This document shows, in pieces, positions 17,894 through 26,136 of a stretch of DNA of 64,000 nt. The notes below the pieces were generated by a model. That model was not told the DNA's origin. It saw only the letters and a list, made by a program, of their open reading frames with translations, and did no database searches. The translations under genes and the position numbers were made by a program. The stretch's first letter is position 1, and each line of letters starts with the position of its first letter. The stretch spans positions 3,960 through 67,959 of the forward strand of contig CAJUFU010000004.1 in assembly GCA_910585555.1 (NCBI GenBank), given 5' to 3'. The DNA comes from an uncultured Lachnospiraceae bacterium (GTDB lineage Bacteria; Bacillota; Clostridia; Lachnospirales; Lachnospiraceae).

Positions 17894-17966
17894 ATTCCTT
17901 CGGAGATTAACTGCAGTAAATTCCTTCGGAGATTAACTGCAGTAAATTCCTTCGGAATTAACTGCG
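17891..17966 (+). repeat. 26-bp tandem repeat over the pnp stop codon
   Basis: Two identical 26-bp units (17891-17916 and 17917-17942) and a third, slightly shortened one from 17943. Each starts with TAAATTCCTTCGGA and ends ATTAACTGCAG or close. The first TAA is the pnp stop codon, so the duplications fall just outside the gene. Confidence 0.9.
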
Positions 17967-18021
17967 CGAGCTTTGCTTCGCAAATCTCGGATTGGGGTGC
18001 GGAAGTTTTTGAAAATAGAAG

Positions 18022-18065
18022 AGGAGCCTTTGGGGATGGTTGTTTGTCCTTGGGGCTCCTTTTTG
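18022..18065 (+). terminator. rho-independent terminator after pnp
   Basis: AGGAGCC (18022-18028) pairs with GGCTCCT (18054-18060), with extra pairing inside the loop arms, followed by TTTTT. It ends the pnp transcript; pyrI converges from the other side. Confidence 0.8.
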
Positions 18066-18086
18066 GTGGTTTTTTTAATATGCTTT

Positions 18087-18527
18087 TTACCACTGCATGG
18101 CGGAGTGGCTGGCTTTCTCTTCGCAGTATTTGCAGCGGTAGATTTCCTTTTCCTCATCAGCCAGTACGAAGATATGGGGGAGTTCTTGTTCGATGGAAGT
18201 GATGCAGCGGGGGTTTTTGCATTTGATTACGTTGTGGATTTCCCGGGGGAGCACCAGTTCTTTCTTATCGACAATCTTCCCGTCCTTGATGACGTTGACG
18301 GTGATATTGTGATCGATAAAAGCCAGAATATCCAGATTCAGCGTGTTGATGTCACACTCTACTTTCAGGATGTCCTTCTTGCCCATTTTGTTGCTTCTGG
18401 CGTTCTTGATGATGGCTACCGGGCAGTCCAGCTTATCCAGTTTTAGGTGGTGGTAGATGGACAGGCTTTTGCCTGCTTCTATATGGTCGAGCACGAAGCC
18501 CTCTTCGATTTTTCCTACGTTTAACAT
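18087..18527 (-). CDS. pyrI: aspartate carbamoyltransferase regulatory subunit
   Basis: Regulatory chain (146 residues) that binds nucleotide effectors and the catalytic PyrB trimers. N-terminal allosteric domain starts MLNVGKIEEGFVLDHIEAGK; the C-terminal zinc domain has CKNPRC and CKYCEEK, giving the four Cys ligands. It lies 12 bases after pyrB on the same strand. Presence of PyrI implies a PyrB3/PyrI2-type holoenzyme with feedback control, as in many Clostridia but not in Bacillus. Confidence 0.95.
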   Translation of the reverse strand: MLNVGKIEEGFVLDHIEAGKSLSIYHHLKLDKLDCPVAIIKNARSNKMGKKDILKVECDINTLNLDILAFIDHNITVNVIKDGKIVDKKELVLPREIHNVIKCKNPRCITSIEQELPHIFVLADEEKEIYRCKYCEEKASHSAMQW

Positions 18528-18539
18528 GATAACTCCTTT

Positions 18540-19454
18540 CTACACCTCAATTTCCAATAGGGTTAAGATCAATGCCATTCTCACATAGACGCCGTACTGT
18601 GCCTGTTTAAAGTAGACGGCGCGGGGGTCGTCATCCACTTCCACGGAAATCTCGTTGACCCGGGGCAGGGGATGCAGCACCAGCATGTCCTGTTTGGCGG
18701 CAGACAGTTTGTCCTTGTCCAGGATATAGAAATCTTTCAACCGGACGTAGTCTTCTTCGTTGAAGAAGCGTTCTTTCTGGACCCTGGTCATATAGAGGAG
18801 GTCTAAGTCCGGCATACAATCCTCTAAGCGGATGACTTCTTTGTAAGAGATGCCCTTCTCCGTCAACATGTCGGTGATATAGTCCGGAACTTTCAATTCC
18901 GGCGGGGAGATGAAGATAAAGTGGATATCAGGGTATCTGATCAGGGCGTTGATCAAGGAGTGTACGGTACGGCCAAACTTGAGGTCACCGCAAAGCCCGA
19001 TTGTAAAACCGCCCAGTTTTCCTTTCAGGGAGCGGATGGTGAGAAGATCGGTGAGAGTCTGGGTAGGATGCTGATGTCCGCCGTCTCCGGCGTTGATGAC
19101 AGGAATCCGGGACCGGCTGGCAGCTACCATCGGCGCGCCCTCTTTGGGATGGCGCATGGCGCAGATATCTGCATAACAGGAAACGATACGGATTGTGTCA
19201 GATACGCTTTCACCCTTGGCAGCCGAGGAGGAAGCGGCATCTGAGAACCCCAGGACCTGTCCGCCAAGATTCAGCATAGCAGCCTCGAAGCTTAGGCGCG
19301 TGCGCGTGCTGGGTTCATAGAAACATGTAGCCAGCTTCTTCCCGGCACAGACGTGGGCATATTTAGCCGGATTGGCCTCAATGTCGGCAGCCAGGTCAAA
19401 GAGCTTTTCCAGTTCTTCCACAGTAAAATCAAGTGGGTTCATTAAGTGTCTCAT
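18540..19454 (-). CDS. pyrB: aspartate carbamoyltransferase catalytic subunit
   Basis: Catalyses carbamoyl phosphate + L-aspartate to carbamoyl aspartate, the committed pyrimidine step. 304 residues, usual length. Active-site motifs: STRTRLSFE (carbamoyl-phosphate loop), GGHQHPTQTLTDL, MTRVQKERF and HPLPRVNEI. AAAGGAG lies nine bases upstream of the ATG. The gene leads pyrI; other pyr genes are not in the window. No PyrR-type antiterminator fold was found in the short leader; the hairpin there belongs to the upstream gene. Confidence 0.97.
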   Translation of the reverse strand: MRHLMNPLDFTVEELEKLFDLAADIEANPAKYAHVCAGKKLATCFYEPSTRTRLSFEAAMLNLGGQVLGFSDAASSSAAKGESVSDTIRIVSCYADICAMRHPKEGAPMVAASRSRIPVINAGDGGHQHPTQTLTDLLTIRSLKGKLGGFTIGLCGDLKFGRTVHSLINALIRYPDIHFIFISPPELKVPDYITDMLTEKGISYKEVIRLEDCMPDLDLLYMTRVQKERFFNEEDYVRLKDFYILDKDKLSAAKQDMLVLHPLPRVNEISVEVDDDPRAVYFKQAQYGVYVRMALILTLLEIEV

Positions 19455-19480
19455 GATTGTAATCTCCTTTATTGATGTCT

Positions 19481-19514
19481 AAAAAAATAGAAGAGAAAGA
19501 ATCTCTTCTATTTT
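19481..19514 (-). terminator. rho-independent terminator after the nitroreductase gene
   Basis: AAAATAGAAGAGA (19484-19496) and TCTCTTCTATTTT (19502-19514) form a perfect 13-bp stem with a 5-base loop; read on the minus strand it ends in seven T residues. It lies right after the nitroreductase stop and before pyrB. Confidence 0.8.
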
Positions 19515-19521
19515 GAATTGC

Positions 19522-20064
19522 TTATGATTGATAGGATAATAATTCCTCCACAGGTTTTCTTCTGGGTGCAACAGGTGTCTCGTCAGGATAACCAACAGGA
19601 ATAAGTGCCACCAGTTCCCTGTCTTCGGGAATCTGTAATAAGGACTCTGCTTCTTTCTGATCAAAGAGTCCTAGAATAACGGAACCAAGGCCTTTTTCAT
19701 AGGCCGCAAGACATAGGCACTGAGACGCGATACCGGCATCATACATCTGCCAGCCATCGCCCCGGGGTGTACTGAAAGACCCGTCGCGCTCATAACCGCT
19801 GCGGTTTTTGATGATAGTGATTGCCATCAAAACGGGTGCTGCGGCAATGATATTACCGTTGGGAGGGTACAGGGATGTACATTCTTTGGCAATCCGATCT
19901 TTCAGAGCGCCTTCTACTGCAATATAGCGGGTAATCTGTGTATGCTTCCAGCTGGGAGCGTAAGAAGCTGTCTGAACAATCTCTGCAAGCAATTCATGAG
20001 AGACGGGATCGGCCTTAAACTTGCGGATACTTCTGCGTTCTAAGATACAATCTTTTGCGGTCAT
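19522..20064 (-). CDS. nitroreductase-family flavoprotein
   Basis: FMN-dependent oxidoreductase of the nitroreductase fold, 180 residues. It has the N-terminal CILERRSIRKFKADPV (FMN phosphate contact RRSIR), ASYAPSWKHTQITRYIAV, the DAGIASQCLCLAAYEKGLGSV helix and the C-terminal VALIPVGYPDETPVAPRRKP. The start at 20064 has AAGGAGGG seven bases upstream; an upstream ATG at 20103 lacks a site. Substrate is unknown; these enzymes reduce nitro compounds, quinones or flavins. Confidence 0.9.
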   Translation of the reverse strand: MTAKDCILERRSIRKFKADPVSHELLAEIVQTASYAPSWKHTQITRYIAVEGALKDRIAKECTSLYPPNGNIIAAAPVLMAITIIKNRSGYERDGSFSTPRGDGWQMYDAGIASQCLCLAAYEKGLGSVILGLFDQKEAESLLQIPEDRELVALIPVGYPDETPVAPRRKPVEELLSYQS

Positions 20065-20236
20065 GTGTTTTCCCTCCTTATTATGTGGTGATGTGATAAG
20101 CATTCTCTATATCTTGTATATCATATCACAAAGGCAGGGGTGTTTCAAGTGGCGGCGCGGATAAAATTACCTGAGGAAAATTACCTGATTATTTTATGAA
20201 GAGGAATGTAATAGTTCAGCTGTTTGCTTGGGGAAC

Positions 20237-20265
20237 TTGTGAAATGAATTGGGGTATGATATAGT
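20237..20265 (+). promoter_or_regulatory. putative promoter of the PH-domain gene
   Basis: TTGTGA (20237-20242), 17-base spacer, TATAGT (20260-20265), 58 bases before the ATG at 20323. Confidence 0.45.
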
Positions 20266-20322
20266 AGACAGGGAATATATCCCTTGGTAAATCGGGTGGA
20301 AGATATCGGAAGGAGAGTATAA

Positions 20323-20778
20323 ATGATGGAAGAAAACAGGGAACAGGAACGGAAGGAACAGCAGGGGCCGGGAGCAGACGGGAGAGATGATGATGCTCTA
20401 AAAGGGTCTGCCGGGGAGTATGTGGAGCGCAAAAGATGGTTGTTCTTCGGGCTGCCCTTTACTTTTACAAAATATACGATTAACGAACAGGTGGTCACCA
20501 TCAATGCAGGATTGTTCAGCACGACGGAGAACGACTGTTATTTATATAAGATACAGGATGTGGAACTGCGGACGAGTCTGGCAGAGCGCATTTTCGGACT
20601 GGGTACGGTGGCGTGTTATACAGGAGACAATACCCATCCGCAGCTTTTCTTAGAGCATATCAAACATGCGAAAGAGATTAAGAATTATATTCTGCACGCT
20701 TCTGAGGATGCCAGAAGAAAGCGGCGCACCTTGAATACCCTGAATATCAACGCGGATGATATAGATGATATGGATTGA
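20323..20778 (+). CDS. PH domain-containing protein (YdbS-like)
   Basis: 151-residue protein. The first 35 residues are highly charged (Glu, Arg, Gln); residues about 40-130 form a bacterial PH domain of the YdbS/bPH2 type: FTKYTINEQVVTINAGLFST, then CYLYKIQDVELRTSLAERI, FGLGTVACYT and LEHIKHAKEIKNYIL. The usual two membrane helices of YdbS are missing, so this is a soluble single-domain variant. GGAAGGAGAG precedes the ATG. Function of the family is not established. Monocistronic. Confidence 0.7.
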   Translation: MMEENREQERKEQQGPGADGRDDDALKGSAGEYVERKRWLFFGLPFTFTKYTINEQVVTINAGLFSTTENDCYLYKIQDVELRTSLAERIFGLGTVACYTGDNTHPQLFLEHIKHAKEIKNYILHASEDARRKRRTLNTLNINADDIDDMD

Positions 20779-20831
20779 GGTGTCATGTAAGCGAAAGCCT
20801 CTGAGGCTGACGGGACTGCGAAAAGAGGAGG

Positions 20832-21251
20832 TCAGTCAGGCCGCAGGCTTTCATCGTTCTCCCGCAGGATGCGCTCAAACAAAAGACCGGTGAGAAACCA
20901 GAAAGGCGCATAGTCGAGGCGGACTACTTTGGCCAGGTTCCAGCGTGATTTTTCGTAGTTCCAGGGGCATAATTCGCGTCTGTTGAGCCATATGCCGGTG
21001 AGAAATTCACCGGTAAATATTAGGCAGGTATAGGTGAGTCCCCGGACAACCAGGCTGCAGTTTCGCATAATACGGCAGACAGGGGCAAGGAAAGCCGCCA
21101 TGCCATAGATGGGAAACATCCATATGGAGGTAGCGCCAGGGAGCTTTAAATCTCTTCTGCGGAAGGCATGGAAGGCGGTGAAGGTGATTTCCAGAAACCA
21201 CCCCAGCAGGCCGCAGTGAATGAAGTTATGCATTAATTTTTTCATAATCAT
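20832..21251 (-). CDS. putative ABC-transporter permease-like small membrane protein (CmpB-type)
   Basis: About 139 residues with four hydrophobic stretches. The order HNFIHCGLLGWFLEITFTA, TSIWMFPIYGMAAFLAPV, FTGEFLTGIWLNR and LCPWNYEKSRWNLAKVVRLDYAPFW (each shortened here) matches what is annotated as putative ABC transporter permease (CmpB-type) in Clostridia; no transport function is proven. The start is uncertain: ATG at 21251 or 21245, neither with a clear ribosome site; an upstream ATG at 21326 would overlap the divergent folC start. Stands alone. Confidence 0.55.
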   Translation of the reverse strand: MIMKKLMHNFIHCGLLGWFLEITFTAFHAFRRRDLKLPGATSIWMFPIYGMAAFLAPVCRIMRNCSLVVRGLTYTCLIFTGEFLTGIWLNRRELCPWNYEKSRWNLAKVVRLDYAPFWFLTGLLFERILRENDESLRPD

Positions 21252-21290
21252 AGTATAGACGGATAGGGTGGTTTTATACAGGGGGCGTAC

Positions 21291-22622
21291 ATGAATTACA
21301 GGGAAGCCATGGAATACATAGAACAACTGAAGCCTTTAGGCAGTGTCATGGGGCTGGAGAGCATAAGAAGCCTGTGCAGGCGTCTGGGCAATCCCCAGAA
21401 TCGGCTTAAGTTCGTACATATCGCAGGCACCAACGGCAAGGGCTCTGTGCTTTCTTATATTTCCACGGTGCTGCAGGCGGCAGGGTATAAGGTGGGCCGC
21501 TATATCTCACCTGCTGTGCTTGACTACCGGGAGCGGTTTCAGGTGGACGGCAGAATGATTACCCAGTCCGGGCTGTGCAAGTACTTAGAAGCTGTGAGAA
21601 AAGCGGCGCAGGAAATGGTTGAGGCGGGGGAGACCCATCCCACCCTCTTTGAGGTGGAGACGGCGGCGGCTTTCCTGTATTTTCTGGACAAAGGCTGTGA
21701 TATCGTGGTATTGGAGACTGGACTTGGGGGGTCTCTCGATGCCACCAATGTGATTGATACTACGGTGGCGGCAGTGTTTACCTCCATCAGTATGGACCAT
21801 ATGGAAATTCTGGGAGAATCTTTGGAGCAGATAGCGCTGGCAAAGGCAGGTATTATAAAGAACAAATGTTATGTAATATCGGCCAAACAACAGCCGGAGG
21901 TGATGAAGGTCCTGCGGCAGGCGGCGGCATTTCGCAGGGCAAAGTTTTTTACAGCGGATGCGGCTAAGGCGAAGCATGTGAAAAGCGGTGTAACAAAACA
22001 GCATTTTAGCTACGATAAGTATAAGAATCTGGAAATCAGTATGCTGGGGCAGTTTCAGATCGAGAATGCAGTGGTTGCAGTGGAGACGATTACCATGTTA
22101 GGACGGTGCGGCTTTCCCGTGCCGGAAGAGAAACTGCGGGAGGGCATGATGCAGGCGAAGTGGCCGGGGCGTTTCCAGGTGATTGGCAAAAAACCTTTCT
22201 TTATCGCTGACGGGGCCCACAATGAGGATGCGGCCAGGAAACTGGTGGAGAGCATCAGATTTTATTACCCGGACAGAAAAATCATTTTTATCATGGGTAT
22301 GCTGCGGGATAAAGAATATGATAAAGTCATCCGCATCACCTTTGCCTTGGCAAAGCATATTATCACGGTGACGCCGCCTATTAGAGAACGGGCGTTATCA
22401 GCTTATGAGCTGGCACAGGCAGCGGGGGAATATCATGACAGTGTGACGGTGGCGGACAGCGTGCAGGAAGCGGTGGAGATTGCTTATCTGCTGGCGGGAG
22501 AGGATAAGGATACGGTTATCATAGCTTTCGGTTCTCTATCTTATCTGGGAGAACTGATGAATATAGTAGAACATAGAGATACGATCAGGAGAGATTCTCA
22601 TGGTAGATCAGAACAAAATTAA
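21291..22622 (+). CDS. folC: folylpolyglutamate synthase/dihydrofolate synthase
   Basis: Adds glutamates to (dihydro)folate, and may join dihydropteroate with the first glutamate. 443 residues, Mur-ligase fold: P-loop GTNGKGS at 46-52, the omega-loop region YISPAVLDYRERFQVDG, LETGLGGSLDATNVI, SMDHMEILGESLEQIA, and the C-terminal ligase domain with DGAHNEDAARKLVE. GGGGGCG precedes the ATG. First gene of a four-gene folate operon; its last 23 bases overlap folE. Confidence 0.95.
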   Translation: MNYREAMEYIEQLKPLGSVMGLESIRSLCRRLGNPQNRLKFVHIAGTNGKGSVLSYISTVLQAAGYKVGRYISPAVLDYRERFQVDGRMITQSGLCKYLEAVRKAAQEMVEAGETHPTLFEVETAAAFLYFLDKGCDIVVLETGLGGSLDATNVIDTTVAAVFTSISMDHMEILGESLEQIALAKAGIIKNKCYVISAKQQPEVMKVLRQAAAFRRAKFFTADAAKAKHVKSGVTKQHFSYDKYKNLEISMLGQFQIENAVVAVETITMLGRCGFPVPEEKLREGMMQAKWPGRFQVIGKKPFFIADGAHNEDAARKLVESIRFYYPDRKIIFIMGMLRDKEYDKVIRITFALAKHIITVTPPIRERALSAYELAQAAGEYHDSVTVADSVQEAVEIAYLLAGEDKDTVIIAFGSLSYLGELMNIVEHRDTIRRDSHGRSEQN

Positions 22623-23190
22623 AAAGGCAGTGGAATTGTTATTGGAGGGAATCGGGGAGGATGCGGGCCGGGAGGGCCTGCGGGAGACGCCAGACCGGAT
22701 TGCCCGGATGTACTGTGAGATTTTTGCAGGGATGGAGGAGGATGCCGCGAAACATCTGTCCAAGACATTTCCGGTTGCCAGTAATGAGATCGTGGTGGTT
22801 AAAGATATCACCTTTTATTCTATTTGTGAACATCATCTGATGCCCTTCTACGGCAAAGCCCACATTGCCTACCTGCCCAACGGCCGGGTGGTGGGGCTTA
22901 GTAAGCTGGCAAGAACGGTGGAAGTCTATGCAAGGCGTCCCCAGATTCAGGAACAGATGACCATACAAATAACAGATGCTATTATGGAGCACTTACATCC
23001 CCAGGGAGTGATGGTGATGTTAGAGGCGGAGCATATGTGTATGACCATGCGGGGCGTGAAGAAACCGGGCAGTCAGACAGTGACAGTGGCTTCCAGAGGC
23101 TGCTTTAAAGAGGATGCGCAGTGGCAGAGACTCTTCTTTGAGATGGTCAGAGATGGCAAAAAATATAATCAGGATTTAAAAGATTGCTGA
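22600..23190 (+). CDS. folE: GTP cyclohydrolase I
   Basis: Converts GTP to dihydroneopterin triphosphate, the first step of folate synthesis. 196 residues. Zinc ligands are C76 and H79 (SICEHHLMPFYG) and C147 (EAEHMCMTMRG); other landmarks are LRETPDRIARMY and VVGLSKLARTVEVYARRPQ. AGGAGA lies seven bases before the ATG, inside the end of folC, so translation is probably coupled. folP follows after 55 bases. Confidence 0.97.
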   Translation: MVDQNKIKKAVELLLEGIGEDAGREGLRETPDRIARMYCEIFAGMEEDAAKHLSKTFPVASNEIVVVKDITFYSICEHHLMPFYGKAHIAYLPNGRVVGLSKLARTVEVYARRPQIQEQMTIQITDAIMEHLHPQGVMVMLEAEHMCMTMRGVKKPGSQTVTVASRGCFKEDAQWQRLFFEMVRDGKKYNQDLKDC

Positions 23191-23245
23191 TTGGTGGATA
23201 GGTGTCATAAAAACAAGAAAAAAGCAAAAGAAGGAGGAAAGGCGA

Positions 23246-24064
23246 ATGAGGATTGGACAGAGGGATTTTAGAACAAAAGGGCATACGTATGTGATGGGGA
23301 TTCTTAACATAACACCCGATTCTTTTTCGGACGGCGGCAAGTACAATGAGCTGGACAAGGCCCTGTTCCATGTGGAAGAGATGATAAAGCAAGGTATGGA
23401 TATTGTGGATGTGGGAGGAGAATCCACCAGGCCCGGATACACCATGGTTTCTGAGCAGGAAGAGATAGACAGAGTGGTTCCTGTAATCGAAAAAATCAAA
23501 TCACAATTTGATATTCCGGTATCACTTGATACTTATAAGTCCGAGGTTGCCAGGGCTGGTATCGCGGCGGGCGCAGATATGATCAATGATATCTGGGGGC
23601 TGAAATATGATGAAAAAATAGCAGATGTGATTGCACAGGCGCAGATACCATGCTGCCTGACACATAACCGCAAAGAGGCTGTATATAAGAATCTGATAGA
23701 GGAGATTCTCTGGGATTTAGAGTCTTCTTTGGATATTGCGCACAAGGCTGGTATTGCAGACGACAGGATTATCATCGATCCCGGCGTGGGATTCGGTAAG
23801 AGTTATGAGAACAATCTGGAGATTATCGACAGGATTCAGAATTTCCATTCATTGGGGTATCCCCTGCTTCTGGGCGCAAGCCGTAAATCAGTCGTGGGCA
23901 TGGGACTGGACCTTCCGGTGGCAGAGCGTATGGAAGGAACGCTGGTGACCACAGTGTATGGTGTAAAGAAGGGTGTTATGTTTGTCCGTGTACACGATGT
24001 AAAAGAGAATGTGCGCGCTGTCAAGATGACGGAGGCGATCAGGGATGGCTATAAACATGGATGA
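23246..24064 (+). CDS. folP: dihydropteroate synthase
   Basis: Joins dihydropterin pyrophosphate and p-aminobenzoate; target of sulfonamides. 272 residues, TIM barrel. Signature 1 is VMGILNITPDSFSDGG; then DVGGESTRPG, SLDTYKSEVA, the DIIDPGVGFGKS-like segment (RIIIDPGVGFGKSYENN) and LLGASRKSVVG. AAGGAGG precedes the ATG. Overlaps folBK by 20 bases. Confidence 0.96.
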   Translation: MRIGQRDFRTKGHTYVMGILNITPDSFSDGGKYNELDKALFHVEEMIKQGMDIVDVGGESTRPGYTMVSEQEEIDRVVPVIEKIKSQFDIPVSLDTYKSEVARAGIAAGADMINDIWGLKYDEKIADVIAQAQIPCCLTHNRKEAVYKNLIEEILWDLESSLDIAHKAGIADDRIIIDPGVGFGKSYENNLEIIDRIQNFHSLGYPLLLGASRKSVVGMGLDLPVAERMEGTLVTTVYGVKKGVMFVRVHDVKENVRAVKMTEAIRDGYKHG

Positions 24065-24896
24065 GATTATCATTGAGAATCTTCAGGTATATGCCCATCA
24101 CGGTGTGTATCCGAAAGAGAATGAGATAGGGCAGAACTTTTATGTCAGCGCCAGAATGGAGACGGATACCAGAAGAGCAGGCGTGATGGACGATCTGTCC
24201 CTTTCCACCAACTATGGAGATGTGTGCAGATTCCTGCATTCTTTTTTGAGGGAACATACTTATAAGTTGCTTGAGACAGTGGCAGAAAGAGCCTCAGAAG
24301 AGCTGCTGCTTGCTTTTCCCAATATCAGGAGGGTGACGCTGGAGGTGAGAAAGCCGGAGGCGCCTATTCCCTTTCCCTTTCAATCCGTGTCGGTCAGGAT
24401 TACCAGAGGATGGCGCCGCACATACATCGCCTGCGGCTCCAATATGGGAGACAGGGAAAACTATTTAAACACAGCGGTGGCTTGTTTTAAGAGGGACCGG
24501 AAATGTAAGGTGGTGCGTGTATCGGACTGGATGGAGTCCACAGCCTACGGCGGTGTGAGGCAGGCGGACTTCTTAAATGGTGTGATAGCCTTAGACACGC
24601 TCTATACGCCCAAGGAACTGCTGGAGAAGATTCATGAGATCGAGAAGAGCCAGAACAGACAGCGTCTGGTACACTGGGGCCCCAGGACCTTGGATTTGGA
24701 TATTCTTCTCTATGAAGACTGTGTGATGGATATGGAGGAATTGACCATTCCCCATAAGGATATGAGAAACCGTGATTTTGTGCTAAAGCCGTTATCTCAG
24801 ATAGCGCCTTATGAGAGACATCCCGTGTTTGGTAAATCTATCCTGGAATTATATGAGGAGTTACTGCAAAACGGAGAAGAACACATCATAGAGTAA
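24045..24896 (+). CDS. folBK: fused dihydroneopterin aldolase / HPPK (FolB-FolK)
   Basis: Two folate enzymes in one 283-residue chain. Residues 1 to about 122 are dihydroneopterin aldolase (FolB; IIIENLQVYAHHGVYPKE, STNYGDVCRF, LLETVAERASEELL, VRKPEAPIPFPFQSVSV). Residues about 125-283 are 6-hydroxymethyl-7,8-dihydropterin pyrophosphokinase (FolK; TYIACGSNMGDRENYL, FLNGVIALDTLYTPKELL, GPRTLDLDILLYED, IPHKDMRNRDFVLKPL). They catalyse consecutive steps. The ATG at 24045 has GGAGG nine bases upstream inside folP. No separate folB or folK lies nearby. Last gene of folC-folE-folP-folBK. Confidence 0.95.
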   Translation: MAINMDEIIIENLQVYAHHGVYPKENEIGQNFYVSARMETDTRRAGVMDDLSLSTNYGDVCRFLHSFLREHTYKLLETVAERASEELLLAFPNIRRVTLEVRKPEAPIPFPFQSVSVRITRGWRRTYIACGSNMGDRENYLNTAVACFKRDRKCKVVRVSDWMESTAYGGVRQADFLNGVIALDTLYTPKELLEKIHEIEKSQNRQRLVHWGPRTLDLDILLYEDCVMDMEELTIPHKDMRNRDFVLKPLSQIAPYERHPVFGKSILELYEELLQNGEEHIIE

Positions 24897-24918
24897 AAAA
24901 TCGAGCAAAAATTGATTC

Positions 24919-24944
24919 AGGCTGGCACCGGGTGGTGTCAGCCT
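24919..24944. terminator. hairpin between convergent genes
   Basis: AGGCTGGCACC (24919-24929) pairs with GGTGTCAGCCT (24934-24944), 11 bp with one G-T pair, 4-base loop. On the minus strand a T-rich stretch follows, so it fits as terminator for the DUF5050 gene and probably also stops the folate operon. Confidence 0.65.
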
Positions 24945-24952
24945 ATCTTAGT

Positions 24953-25996
24953 TTAGTCCATATTTTCGATGGCGGCCTGCTTGGCGGCATCAAAAGTGGT
25001 CACATTGACGGGACCATAGGTACTCGTCTTATAGACGGGAACGGGCGCATCAAAACCATTAAAGTATACATAGCTTGAGGTGATGTTGATGTTCTGGAAC
25101 ACGCCTTCCTGCACGGTTTCCTGAGAACTGCCGTCGATCATCATCCGTTTGAGGGCGGGAGCGTCCGGGGAACTGACCTGGTAGTAAATATAGTCCCGAT
25201 AGACATTAAACATGTCGATACGCTCATTGGTCAGTACTTCCACCACATCGCCGGATAGGGAATAGCGGCATAAGCGATAGTTTTCCGATACATCCATATA
25301 GTAGACGTAACCATCCTGGACGATAGGATTCCAGATATTTCCCTTCCAGATCACAGAATCTTTGTCGGTGGCCACATCCAGAGCATGGAGATAATGATCT
25401 CTGGCAGTACCCTGGTAATAAATCTTACCATTTACATAACAGTTTGGATTGATGATTTCGTTAGCCACAGTCTGTTTTTCTTTCTTGTCAATCCGTATTT
25501 TATCTAAAGAAGTGCCTTCCTTGTTATCATATTTTTCATAGTAAAGATAATTGCCGCACAGCTGCATACTGACAATATGGCATCTGTCCAGATTGACAGC
25601 GGATTTGCCTTTCAAATTGCTCCTGTAGATGCCGGAAGTCTGCATCATATATCCCAGGCCGTCTCCACCTGACTTTTTGGAGCCGCTGGTCATGGCATAA
25701 TAGAGATATTTGCCGGCAGCATTGATGGAGGAGACGGGGCTGTTATTTAATTTTCGTATATCTGTCCCGTCGGCATTCATGGAGTAGAGGGTGTTGTTGT
25801 CATAGGCGTTGGCGAAATATACCCGCCCGTTTGACTCGCAGAAGAACCCGCCGTTATTCAGATTTCCTGCGGAATTGCCGCTTACATAATCTTCGTTCAT
25901 GGTAACTTTGCTGGTTAAGAAAAAAATTACAAATAATGCGATTATTATAACACCTGTTATAGATACAATCAGGATGTTCTTTGCCTTGCTGCTCAT
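24953..25996 (-). CDS. membrane-anchored DUF5050 (propeller-like) protein
   Basis: 347 residues. A hydrophobic N-terminal segment (about 7-28) anchors it with the rest outside the cell. The outer part consists of repeated short units with the pattern of DUF5050/prolow-density-type propellers: FFCESNGRVYFANAYDNNTL, SINAAGKYLYYAM, QLCGNYLYYEKYDN, CYVNGKIYYQG, QDGYVYYMD, YRDYIYYQVS and SSYVYFNGFD. Each ends in a Tyr-Tyr/Phe strand, giving about six blades. Function is unknown; such proteins are abundant in Clostridia. GGGAGGA lies seven bases before the ATG. Confidence 0.75.
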   Translation of the reverse strand: MSSKAKNILIVSITGVIIIALFVIFFLTSKVTMNEDYVSGNSAGNLNNGGFFCESNGRVYFANAYDNNTLYSMNADGTDIRKLNNSPVSSINAAGKYLYYAMTSGSKKSGGDGLGYMMQTSGIYRSNLKGKSAVNLDRCHIVSMQLCGNYLYYEKYDNKEGTSLDKIRIDKKEKQTVANEIINPNCYVNGKIYYQGTARDHYLHALDVATDKDSVIWKGNIWNPIVQDGYVYYMDVSENYRLCRYSLSGDVVEVLTNERIDMFNVYRDYIYYQVSSPDAPALKRMMIDGSSQETVQEGVFQNINITSSYVYFNGFDAPVPVYKTSTYGPVNVTTFDAAKQAAIENMD

Positions 25997-26136
25997 TTGA
26001 CTGTCCTCCCATTTCCTGATACCTCTATTATATCGATAATCCCGCTTGCTATCAAGGGGGATTTGGGGTAAACTGATGTTAAGTTTGTGAGAAACAGCAG
26101 ACGAAAAGAAGTGACTTTACGAAAGGAAAGGACGGT

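Noticed and set aside
17891..17966. Repeats considered as a CRISPR array
   Set aside because: Units are directly adjacent with no spacers between them, so it is a simple tandem duplication.
19481..19514. Hairpin before pyrB considered as PyrR or other pyrimidine attenuator
   Set aside because: It stands directly after the nitroreductase stop, no antiterminator alternative or PyrR binding motif was seen; ordinary terminator is simpler.
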